Positions 1-7,347 of a stretch of 19,287 nucleotides of DNA are shown one piece after another. The DNA lies in the NCBI GenBank assembly GCA_910587545.1, contig CAJUMI010000044.1:1-19287 (forward strand), written 5' to 3'. How positions within the stretch are numbered: the stretch's first letter is position 1; every line of letters starts with the position of its first letter. A program made the position numbers and the translations under genes. The notes under the pieces were generated by a model, which did no database searches, was not told the origin of the DNA, and worked only from the letters and a program-made list of their open reading frames with translations. Origin of the DNA: an uncultured Muribaculaceae bacterium (GTDB lineage: Bacteria > Bacteroidota > Bacteroidia > Bacteroidales > Muribaculaceae).

Positions 1-110
1 TTACTCTCCGAAAACTCACTTCTGTTAACAATCGTTTTTAAACAAGCTCTTAATCTATTAAACAGTTAGATCAAACACAGAGAAAAACAATAGTCTGAGC
101 ATAGGGACGC

Positions 111-214
111 ACGGCTCGTACAATGTGGTTCAAATAAGGCGAAAATTAGCGGGATTGTAGGGACGCCGTTTTTGAAATATTTCCCCCTTATTTGAACCGC
201 ATTGCACGAGCCGT
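111..214. repeat. Long imperfect inverted repeat (hairpin element)
   Basis: Two 29-base arms, 111-139 and 186-214, are reverse complements at 27 of 29 positions. Each of the two differences can pair as G-U on one strand or the other. The 46-base interior (140-185) repeats the motif TAGGGACGC (158-166), which also lies just outside the left arm (102-110). The element sits 38 bases past the stop codon of the minus-strand TPR/HTH gene. It could therefore end that transcript, but its length and paired outer motifs look more like a dispersed intergenic or MITE-like repeat. No direct target duplication or transposase is visible. Bases 1-110 and 215-252 show nothing else that I recognise. Confidence 0.75.
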
Positions 215-252
215 ATATTTTTGACGTGAATATGGCCGACGAGTATTATTTA

Positions 253-1434
253 TCAATCAAAATAAGATAAAAATTCGTCTTTGTCGCGGCAATCAGAGGT
301 CTCGATTTCTGTCTTAACACGATGTCGCATCGTGCGGACGGCTCCCATGCTCGGGAATTCCAACATTATATAAACAGACTGATTTTTAAAACCGGCAAAG
401 ATCAACGTCACAAAATCAAGTTTCTTGTCGGACATGGCGGGGAACTGCTCACGGAATCGCTGCATCAGATCGCCGGCAGTCGCGTTGACAAAATTCTCGA
501 GTTCGTGCTTGACGGCATCGGTCTGAAACGACTTTATCAGAAGCGACACGTTTAAACCTATGATTTTATGACCTTCGTCAGACAGGGTATAACGGGAGGC
601 CAATTCGCAGAGCCGATTGAAGACCTCGTGATGAGGAGCGGATATCTTGCCGGGAGATGACGGATGACCGGCAACGCCCGGCGGCGTGGCAACCCGCTCG
701 GCAAGCTGTCGCTGAAGCTCTTTCATGTCAGACTTCAGAATATCTTCCCTCTCTTCGCGGAGACGCATGCGGTGGCGGAACACCATGACCACGCAGACAA
801 TGGCAACAAAAAGCAGACATGCCACAATCAACCACATGACTACCTGACGATTGACCTCGGCATACTTGGCGGAGAGATTGGCGGACTCACTTTTATAGTA
901 GCGGCCGACAAGAGTAGTGTAGGGATGGCTCAAAAGATTGTTGTAAAGATCTACTTCCATATTCATGAAGTCATTGAGCAGATTGTAGGCATCTTTGTAT
1001 CGCCCCCGGAGATAATACAGTTTAGGCCGGACAAAGTCGATATTGACGCTGTCATTGTTCGTAACAGCACACTCTATCGCTTTAAGCAGATATGCTTCGG
1101 CTGACTCGGGATCATCTATATACACGGCCATTCTTGCCTTGAGGCTCCACGCGAACGACGGAAGCCGGCCGAAGTACATTTGCACTGTATCAAGATGGGC
1201 GATAGCCGCCCGGGGCTCATCGAGACGGGCATAGGCATCCGATAATTTGCGGTGGACAAACGCGGCATAATCTTTCCCAAACGCGACAGCTTCGTCTTTT
1301 ACAGCCAAAAGTGAATCTCGGGCCTCGGCAGGCCGCTTCAACCAAATGAGAGCGTCGGCGACATTAATTTTTTCGTAAAGTGCATGCAAGGGCTTGCCGG
1401 CGCGCTGAAAATATTGAACCGCGCTGTCGGCGCA
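253..1434 (-). pseudogene. C-terminal part of a frameshifted TPR / transmembrane / HTH regulator
   Basis: This is the downstream half of a gene whose upstream half lies in another frame (1338-1922). It is open from 1434 down to the TGA at 253. A TTG at 1389 could serve as a start, but the reading continues sensibly upstream of it (ADSAVQYFQRAGKPLHALYEK-like helical repeat), so it is a continuation and not a separate gene. It shows TPR-like helices, then one membrane segment (VVMWLIVACLLFVAIVCVVM, about 783-855), then a basic and coiled stretch, and a final domain with FREQFPAMSDKKLDFVTLI followed by a helix-turn-helix-like tail. That tail resembles the C-terminus of the regulator at 10611-13466. 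The expected topology is a periplasmic TPR sensor with a cytoplasmic DNA-binding end. The target is unknown. One deleted base accounts for the break, so a sequencing error is possible. Confidence 0.75.
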
Positions 1435-1922
1435 TTATATCGGGGACGCTCTGAGTAAAGCCGGGAATAGACATCGGCCTGCTCGCGATAGGCCATCGCG
1501 CGGTAGAAGTCATCGCCCGTCTCGGCGGCGCGGTCTACGGCATCCATCAGCGAGATAAGGGCGGCGGAGTAATCCCGCCGGTTGTTGAGCAAGACTCCGC
1601 GATAGAAAAGAGCCTGTGTCTCGAGACTGTCACCACGGCCGCGAAACTCAGTGACTGCAAGCGAAATAAGAGAGTCTAACCGATCGGTGGGCCGGTAGGC
1701 TTTCTCACGAGCTTTTGTGAGCAGCAGGGCATGGCGGGCGCGCTGAAAGCGGGACGCCATGCCGAGATCGAGGCTGTCGAGCATGGCAACGGCCGAGTCG
1801 GGACGGCTGAACATCAGGGTATCGGCATCGTTGAGGACGGCTTCGACCCGGCGATCATTGCCGCATGAGACGAATGCCGCGAGCGCAATGACAAATAATA
1901 TGACAGAGAGAAGTTTTTTCAT
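1338..1922 (-). pseudogene. N-terminal part of the same frameshifted TPR regulator (lipoprotein-type signal)
   Basis: The start is the ATG at 1922, giving MKKLLSVILFVIALAAFVSC, a lipoprotein signal with Cys at residue 20. A longer in-frame start at 1964 would only add translated repeat sequence. The body (MLDSLDLGMASRFQRARHAL, TQALFYRGVLLNNRRDYSAA) has the helix pattern of Bacteroidetes TPR proteins. Sense ends at about 1435, and the remaining residues to the stop at 1338 are out-of-frame noise. Spliced to the downstream half with one base restored, the region from 1922 to 253 becomes 1671 bases and encodes 556 residues, with the membrane segment near residues 362-383. A lipid anchor plus a membrane helix is odd but recurs in this class; the signal may act as an uncleaved anchor. 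Confidence 0.72.
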
Positions 1923-1930
1923 ATCAAGCA

Positions 1931-1938
1931 CAAAGTTA
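1931..1938 (-). promoter_or_regulatory. Possible -7 promoter element for the TPR regulator
   Basis: The minus strand reads TAACTTTG, a full match to the Bacteroidetes TAnnTTTG element. It lies only 8 bases before the ATG at 1922, so the transcript would be almost leaderless. No good TTTG -33 box is found at the expected distance; the nearest is ATTG at 1957-1960, inside the AT-rich repeat. Confidence 0.3.
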
Positions 1939-1943
1939 ATAAT

Positions 1944-2082
1944 AATGCACAATGTACAATGCATAATTCACAATTTTCGCGCGAAGAGTTAAAATCATTA
2001 CGCATTGCGAATTATGAATTATGAATTGTGCATTATAAATTGTGCATTGATTTAAATTGTGCATTATGCATTGTGCATTATA
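1944..2082. repeat. AT-rich array of short direct and inverted repeats
   Basis: The decamer ATTGTGCATT occurs four times on the plus strand (2025-2034, 2039-2048, 2056-2065, 2070-2079) at spacings of 14, 17 and 14. It occurs once inverted (1944-1953). Variants such as AATTATGAATT lie between. The inverted part (1944-1975) can pair with the direct part across an unrelated centre (1976-2000). The array fills the gap between the beta-glucosidase terminator and the TPR regulator start. It is not a CRISPR: units are short, variable and without real spacers. It looks like simple-sequence expansion of an intergenic repeat, and short reading frames through it (for example 1936-2136 minus) are artefacts. 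Confidence 0.75.
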
Positions 2083-2090
2083 AAAGCGCA

Positions 2091-2118
2091 AGGGGCACGG
2101 CCTCACGGTCGCACCCCT
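2091..2118 (-). terminator. Terminator hairpin of the susC-to-beta-glucosidase operon
   Basis: Arms AGGGG (2091-2095) and CCCCT (2114-2118) enclose a second short helix (GGCC/GGTC at 2099-2102 and 2107-2110) with a four-base loop. Read on the minus strand, the hairpin lies 25 bases past the beta-glucosidase stop codon and is followed by TGCGCTTTTAT, a short T-run. This fits an intrinsic terminator of moderate strength. Confidence 0.6.
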
Positions 2119-2143
2119 GCTGTAAAATCTATGCAATAAAACT

Positions 2144-4441
2144 TTATTTAAGTGTAAAGGGCAATACTGAAAGGCGGTCGCTGTCGGGACCGACCATGGC
2201 GAGGAATTCGCCGGGCTCGGCTACGAACTCGAGTTCGTAGTTGTAGAATTTGAGAAGTTCGGGAGTGATCTCAAATTCGACCTTGCGGCTCTCGCCGGCG
2301 CGCAGGCTGATGCGCTCGAAGCCTTTGAGTTCCTTGACGGGACGGGCCGACGAGCCGACCATGTCGCGGATATAGAGCTGGACGATCTCGTCGCCGTCAT
2401 ATCGGCCGGTGTTGGTGACGGTCACGGAAGCCGTGATCGCGCCGTCGGCAGTCATCTCATCGGCCGACAAGGCGAAGCCGGAGTACTCGAAAGTGGTGTA
2501 GCTCAGGCCGTAGCCGAAGGGATAGAGGGGAGCGTTGGGCGAGTCGAGATAGCCCGTACGGAACTTCTCGAAGCGTGAGTCGTCGGCTTTGGGACGACCT
2601 GTGTTGAAGTGGTTGTAGTAGACGGGTATCTGACCGACGCTGCGGGGCATGGTCATGGTGAGTTTACCCGAAGGGCTGACCTTGCCGAAGACCACGTCGG
2701 CGATGGCGTCGCCGGCCTCGGATCCGCCGAACCAGACGTTGAGGATCGCGGGCACATGCTCGGACTCCCATGTCATCACTGTGGGACGGCCGGAGAAGTT
2801 GAGCATCACGACGGGCTTGCCGGTGGCGAGAAGAGCCTCGAGGAGCCGGCGCTGGATCTCGGGGAGAGTGAGGATGGTGCGGCTCGACGACTCGCCGCTG
2901 TACTCCGACGACTCGCCGAGAGCGGCAACGATGACATCGGCGCCGGCGGCCACGCGGAGAGCCTCGGCGAGGAGTTCCTTCTCGGAGCGGGGATCGCGCA
3001 TGTCGCGGCCGAACATTGTGGCGTCGGCCTCGAGCTGCGGATCGGCCTCGAGGTTGGAACCCTTGGCGTAGACAACCTCGGCCTCGGAGCCCACGGCGTC
3101 CCTGAAGGCGTCATAGAGCGATTTGTAACGCTCGAAATTGGCGGCGACGCTCCATGTGCCGGGCATGTTGGCAGCCGAGTTGGCGAGCGGTCCTATGAGG
3201 GCGATACGGCCTTTCTTCCGGAGCGGAAGGATGTCGTTGTCGTTCTTGAGGAGCACAAATGTCTCGGCGGCGATGCGGCGGGCTTCCTCACGGTTTGCGG
3301 CAGAGTAGATCTCTTTCTCGCCGCGCCCGGAGTCGATATACTTGTAGGGGTCGTCGAAGAGTCCGAGCTTGTATTTGGCCTCGAGGATGCGTCGCACTGC
3401 GGCGTCTATCTGACCGAGGTCGACCTTGCCTTCCTCGAGCGACTGCGCGAGTGTGCCGTTGAAGCCGTCGGCGACCATGTCCATGTCGGTGCCCGCCTTG
3501 AGGGCGAGGGCCGAAACCTGCTGAAGATCACCGAGGCCGTGGGCGATCATCTCGGATATGGCCGTGTAGTCGGTGACGACAAAGCCGTCCCATCCCCACA
3601 TGCCGCGGAGCACGTCAGTGAGCAGCCAGCGGTTGGCTGTGGCGGGGATGCCGTCGACGGTGTTGAACGAGGTCATGAAACTGCCCGCACCTGCCTCGGC
3701 GCCTGCCTTGTAGGGGGCGAAATATTCGTTGAACATGCGCTGGCGGCTCATGTCGACGGTGTTGTAGTCGCGTCCGCCTTCAGGCGCGCCGTAGAGGGCG
3801 AAATGCTTGACGCAGGCCATGATCTCGTCATTGTTGCGGAGATTGTCGCCCTGGTAGCCCTTGACCATGGCACGGGCGATGGCCGCACCGAGGAATGGAT
3901 CTTCGCCCGAGCCTTCGGAGGCGCGTCCCCAGCGTGGGTCACGGCAGATGTCGACCATCGGGCTGAAGGTCCAGCAGATGCCTGCCGACGAAGCCTCGCG
4001 CGCGGCGATACGGGCCGATTTCTCGACCGACTGCATGTCCCACGAGCAAGACAGCCCCAAAGGAATGGGGAACACCGTCTCGTAGCCGTGGACAACGTCC
4101 ATGCCGAAAATCAACGGAATGCCGAGGCGGCTTTCCTCGACAGCCACGCGCTGGAGATCGCGGATCTTCTCGACACCTTTGATGTTGAAGACGCCGCCTA
4201 CCTTGCCGTCGGCGACCATCTGGCCAATATTGCTGCTTTTGGCCTGACCCGTGACGATATCGTCTGACGCGGGCAGGTTGAGCTGGCCGAGCTTTTCCTC
4301 GAGAGTCATCTTGCCGAGCAGATCGTCGACAAAAGCGTCCATCCCCGCGTCGGAACCGGATCGGCTTCCGCCACACGAGGCCGTCGCAAGCGCAAGTGCA
4401 AACGATGCGGCAGCAACACTAAAGTTTTTTAATATATTCAT
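2144..4441 (-). CDS. bglX: GH3 beta-glucosidase (BglX type), predicted beta-1,2-gluco-oligosaccharide hydrolase
   Basis: This 765-residue glycoside hydrolase family 3 enzyme would remove glucose from the non-reducing end of beta-gluco-oligosaccharides. It is probably a periplasmic or membrane-bound lipoprotein: the signal ends ALATASC, with Cys23. The TIM-barrel domain carries KHFALYG (212-218) and the nucleophile motif FVVTDYTAIS, with Asp291. The alpha/beta sandwich domain carries GESSEYSGESSSR (509-521), which holds the likely acid/base Glu (Glu517 is my best guess). A fibronectin III-like domain (about 660-755) closes the protein, as usual for BglX. The ATG at 4441 lies 5 bp past the GH144 stop, so this is the last gene of the operon. 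GH3 specificity cannot be read from sequence alone. The beta-1,2 call rests on the GH144 neighbour and on the known Bacteroides thetaiotaomicron pairing of GH144 and GH3 1,2-beta-glucosidase genes. Confidence 0.93.
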   Translation of the reverse strand: MNILKNFSVAAASFALALATASCGGSRSGSDAGMDAFVDDLLGKMTLEEKLGQLNLPASDDIVTGQAKSSNIGQMVADGKVGGVFNIKGVEKIRDLQRVAVEESRLGIPLIFGMDVVHGYETVFPIPLGLSCSWDMQSVEKSARIAAREASSAGICWTFSPMVDICRDPRWGRASEGSGEDPFLGAAIARAMVKGYQGDNLRNNDEIMACVKHFALYGAPEGGRDYNTVDMSRQRMFNEYFAPYKAGAEAGAGSFMTSFNTVDGIPATANRWLLTDVLRGMWGWDGFVVTDYTAISEMIAHGLGDLQQVSALALKAGTDMDMVADGFNGTLAQSLEEGKVDLGQIDAAVRRILEAKYKLGLFDDPYKYIDSGRGEKEIYSAANREEARRIAAETFVLLKNDNDILPLRKKGRIALIGPLANSAANMPGTWSVAANFERYKSLYDAFRDAVGSEAEVVYAKGSNLEADPQLEADATMFGRDMRDPRSEKELLAEALRVAAGADVIVAALGESSEYSGESSSRTILTLPEIQRRLLEALLATGKPVVMLNFSGRPTVMTWESEHVPAILNVWFGGSEAGDAIADVVFGKVSPSGKLTMTMPRSVGQIPVYYNHFNTGRPKADDSRFEKFRTGYLDSPNAPLYPFGYGLSYTTFEYSGFALSADEMTADGAITASVTVTNTGRYDGDEIVQLYIRDMVGSSARPVKELKGFERISLRAGESRKVEFEITPELLKFYNYELEFVAEPGEFLAMVGPDSDRLSVLPFTLK

Positions 4442-4446
4442 TGCTG

Positions 4447-5826
4447 TTATTGGGGGGTGTTAGATGTTGTAAAACCGAGCTTTTTCAAGCCTTCCTGTAT
4501 TTCGGGAGCGCCCATGAAGAGACTCCACAACAGTCCTGAGCGATGATTCTCGATCATGGGCGCGATCGTCAGCTGATCGATGGCGAGATAACGCGGAAGC
4601 ACCCAGTTCTGCTGATCAGAGAAAGCGTCATAGAATCCGTATTTGCCACGGTAACGCTCGCCTTTGTCGTAGAAATGGCGCGCGGCGCGCATCGACTCTT
4701 CGGGGGTGTAGGGAAAGCTCGAAAGGGCGGCCGTCGGAGTGATCACACCGAGGTCGTTGTTGGGCGCATGAGCCGAATAACCGCCGGGCGAGTAACTTGC
4801 CGTAAGTCCCCAGCAGTCCTCGCCGTAGCCTTTGAAGCCCTTGGGGTTGGCGACACAGTAGAGATAGTCACTCTTGGCGTGGCTGGTAAGCAACTGCCAG
4901 TAGTCGGCGTAGTCATCCTTGAGTCCGCGGGGATCAAGACCGATGTAGGAATAGTGGGCCCAGAAAAGCGGACCGCCGGTGTCCTCGGCTCCGTTGTATT
5001 TCAGCACGAGCGGAAGCCCCATGAACTGCTTGTCGCTGACGATGCCGCCTGAGCGTGCCCAGCCCTTGTGATAGGCCGAAGCGGGTATGGGATGAGTCGG
5101 TGAAGAAGCGCCGAGAATATAGGTGATCAGACATTCGTTGTAGCCTTCGAGGGGGAAGTTCATCTCCCAGCCGTAGTCAGGCGACCAGTGCCAGTAGAGG
5201 ACATCCTTTCCGCCTTGGGTGTACCAGTCGAATTCCATCTCTCGCCATAGTCTGTCGATCTTGTCGGCAACGGCTTTTTCCTGCTCGTTGCCGTCCTTGA
5301 GATACTCTCGCGCGCAAAGCAGTCCGGTCATGAGAAACGAACTTTCGACGAGGTCGCCGCCGTTGTCCTTCTGACCGAAAGGCACAGTCCGGCCTGTCGG
5401 GCCGTCGATCCAGTGGGGCCACACGCCGTGGTGACGGTCGGCCTTGGCGAGATAGTCGGCGATCTTGTCGAGGCGCCCTACGCCGTCCTGACGGCTTATA
5501 AAGCCGCGGTCCATGGCTGTGATGATGCCGGCGATGCCGAAGCCCGATCCGCCGGTCGTGACGACGTCGCGGTCGTTCTGCGGATAGACATTGTCGAGGT
5601 GTATGCGCTCGGGAGCCAGTCCTGAAGTAGTCTCGGCGCCGTCCCACATGTAGTTGAAGTGGGTGCGCTGCAGCCAGTCGAGAAACTCTCCGTCATCGGC
5701 AAAGGCGATCTCCGAAGGCTTCTTGCCGCCGTCTTCGTTTTTGCCCTCAGAGGAGCGTGTTCTGTCGGAACACGCTGCCACTACGAGAGACAAAAGCGCG
5801 ATATAGATTAATTTAAGATTCTTCAC
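4447..5826 (-). CDS. Glucoamylase-like (PF10091) lipoprotein, GH144-type beta-1,2-glucanase
   Basis: This is a 459-residue protein with a lipoprotein signal (LLSLVVAACS, Cys19). The rest is a single alpha/alpha-barrel domain of the 'glycoamylase' Pfam family that defines GH144. Landmarks are DNGGDLVESSFLMTGLL (154-170), EGYNECLITYILG (227-239), LFWAHYSYIGLDPRG (287-301), EDCWGLTASYSPGGYSAHAP (336-355), PTAALSSFPYTPEES (364-378) and YGFYDAFSD (396-404). Characterised GH144 enzymes (Chitinophaga endo-beta-1,2-glucanase and a Parabacteroides exo-enzyme releasing sophorose) act on beta-1,2-glucans. The name 'glucoamylase' in many databases is misleading. Translation starts at a GTG (5824-5826), 8 bp after the SusD stop, and no ATG in frame would preserve the signal. 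Endo versus exo action cannot be told from sequence. It likely cuts imported or surface-bound glucan before the GH3 enzyme finishes it. Confidence 0.88.
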   Translation of the reverse strand: MKNLKLIYIALLSLVVAACSDRTRSSEGKNEDGGKKPSEIAFADDGEFLDWLQRTHFNYMWDGAETTSGLAPERIHLDNVYPQNDRDVVTTGGSGFGIAGIITAMDRGFISRQDGVGRLDKIADYLAKADRHHGVWPHWIDGPTGRTVPFGQKDNGGDLVESSFLMTGLLCAREYLKDGNEQEKAVADKIDRLWREMEFDWYTQGGKDVLYWHWSPDYGWEMNFPLEGYNECLITYILGASSPTHPIPASAYHKGWARSGGIVSDKQFMGLPLVLKYNGAEDTGGPLFWAHYSYIGLDPRGLKDDYADYWQLLTSHAKSDYLYCVANPKGFKGYGEDCWGLTASYSPGGYSAHAPNNDLGVITPTAALSSFPYTPEESMRAARHFYDKGERYRGKYGFYDAFSDQQNWVLPRYLAIDQLTIAPMIENHRSGLLWSLFMGAPEIQEGLKKLGFTTSNTPQ

Positions 5827-5834
5827 TGCAGTAA

Positions 5835-7307
5835 TCAGTCAATAGGATCTTCCTTGAGTTCGGGATAATCGTTGAGATGGTCGGCGGGCACGGGGAAGTA
5901 AGCCTTGTCGGCGCTCCATCCCTCGAGAGTGTTGGCCTTGTCTGTACGCAGGAGATCCTCATAGCGCACACCCCACTCACAGCAGAGTTCCATGCGGCGT
6001 TCGTCGATGATCTGGTCGAGTGTCACACCTGTGAGCGCAGGCATGTCGGCGCGACGGCGCACTTCATTGAAGGGAGCGTCACCGCTCTTGCCCTGACGGA
6101 CGAGAGCCTCGGCGTTCATGAGCAGAACCTCGGCATAGCGGATGATGCGCACATTATTGTCACCGCCGTAGGTGTTGCGGCCGTCGATAACCTGCTCGAT
6201 GGGCACATACCACTTGCCGTTCCAGCAGTCGGTGTTCTGGGCGTTACCGGGCATACCTACGACATCACCGTAGCGGGTTGTAGAACCACCGCGAAGGAAC
6301 GAAGTCTCGGCACGGACAGTCTCGTTGCGTGCGGCAACCCAGGCCTGGAATGAATCGGTGTAGCCTACGAAGTTCCAGCCGCCGAACGTACGTCCGAGAG
6401 TCGGGTTGCTGAGGGCGGGGCCGGCGCAGTTGAAGAACTGGTCTACGGTCACAGCGTCACCCGATCCCATGCCGAAATAAGTCGACTGGCACTCCATCAG
6501 AGATTCGTCGCAGAGCTTGCCGGGTATCTTGAAGAGATCATAATAATCATTATACAGCCGGAATTTATTCGACGATATGATGTCGTTGGTCAGGGTTTCC
6601 ACCTTTGCATAGTCGCCGAGGATAAGGGCGGCCTTTGCGGCAAGAGCCTCTGCGGTGTATGCGGTGAACTGACCGGGATAAGTCATCTCGTTGGGACGCA
6701 GTCTGGGACAGTTGTCGATAGCATACTGGAGATCATCGAGGACATAACGGAGAACGGCGTCACGGGACGAGCGGCGCATGTCTGCCTGATCGTTGCTGCG
6801 GAGAATAGTCACCGCGCCGTACATCTGGGCGAGACGGTAGTAGGCCAGAGCGCGGACGATGCGGACCTCGCCCTGATACTGACGGTTGAGTTTCATGTCG
6901 GCATCGTTGGTGATGTTGGCGGCGTAGGCCTCGAGAGATTCGATGGCGCCGTTGGCAACCTTGATCATGCCGTAGTACTGGTTCCACATCTCGCGGATAC
7001 CCCAGAATGTACCGTATGTAAATCTGTTGACATTGAGCAGGTCGCCCTGGTCGTCGATACGGCCTGACCATACGTCGCCGTCGCGGATGACAGACATGAG
7101 GTTGATGACCCAGTGCATGTTGTTGGTGCGGATTGTCGCATAGCAGCCCGACACGGGGGCAAACATATTGGAGATATCGGTATAGTCGACGCTTTCCTCG
7201 GGCACACTCTGCTCGGGCACTATGTCGAGATAGTCACACGAAGTCAGGCTTCCGGCCATAAGCAGTGCGGCAGCACCCAGGGCCAATATTCTATTTCGAG
7301 TTTTCAT
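5835..7307 (-). CDS. SusD/RagB family nutrient-binding outer membrane lipoprotein
   Basis: This 490-residue protein has a lipoprotein signal (MAGSLTSC, Cys24) followed by DYLDIVP, the typical SusD beginning. TPR-like helices follow (VRIVRALAYYRLAQMYG; ALAAKAALILGDYAKVETLT). The C-terminal family signature is present: EVRRRADMPALTGVTLDQII, then DERRMELCCEWGVRYEDLLR, then YFPVPADHLNDYPEL. Such proteins sit on the cell surface as a lid on the SusC transporter and capture the glycan. The gene lies 40 bp after susC and 8 bp before the GH144 gene in one operon. At this length it is one of the shorter SusD proteins. No separate surface glycan-binding (SusE/F-like) gene is present, so SusD may be the only surface binder of this locus. 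Confidence 0.96.
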   Translation of the reverse strand: MKTRNRILALGAAALLMAGSLTSCDYLDIVPEQSVPEESVDYTDISNMFAPVSGCYATIRTNNMHWVINLMSVIRDGDVWSGRIDDQGDLLNVNRFTYGTFWGIREMWNQYYGMIKVANGAIESLEAYAANITNDADMKLNRQYQGEVRIVRALAYYRLAQMYGAVTILRSNDQADMRRSSRDAVLRYVLDDLQYAIDNCPRLRPNEMTYPGQFTAYTAEALAAKAALILGDYAKVETLTNDIISSNKFRLYNDYYDLFKIPGKLCDESLMECQSTYFGMGSGDAVTVDQFFNCAGPALSNPTLGRTFGGWNFVGYTDSFQAWVAARNETVRAETSFLRGGSTTRYGDVVGMPGNAQNTDCWNGKWYVPIEQVIDGRNTYGGDNNVRIIRYAEVLLMNAEALVRQGKSGDAPFNEVRRRADMPALTGVTLDQIIDERRMELCCEWGVRYEDLLRTDKANTLEGWSADKAYFPVPADHLNDYPELKEDPID

Positions 7308-7347
7308 TAGATATTCTGTATTGATTTATGATTTAAGAGAAAAAAGA

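Noticed and set aside
2025..2079. CRISPR array
   Set aside because: Units are 10 bases, spacings are 4 to 7 bases of similar sequence, and there are no cas genes.
1936..2136. A 66-residue minus-strand frame through the AT-rich array, and the 14-residue upstream extension of the TPR gene
   Set aside because: Both are translations of short repeats (YNAQ/IIHN-type patterns), and the natural start with a lipoprotein signal is at 1922.
2609..4267. A 552-residue open frame on the plus strand, opposite the GH3 beta-glucosidase
   Set aside because: It lies wholly antisense to a gene with clear catalytic motifs. Its composition (Gly/Asp/Val/His-rich, no recognisable domain) is that of a mirror frame created by GC-rich third positions.
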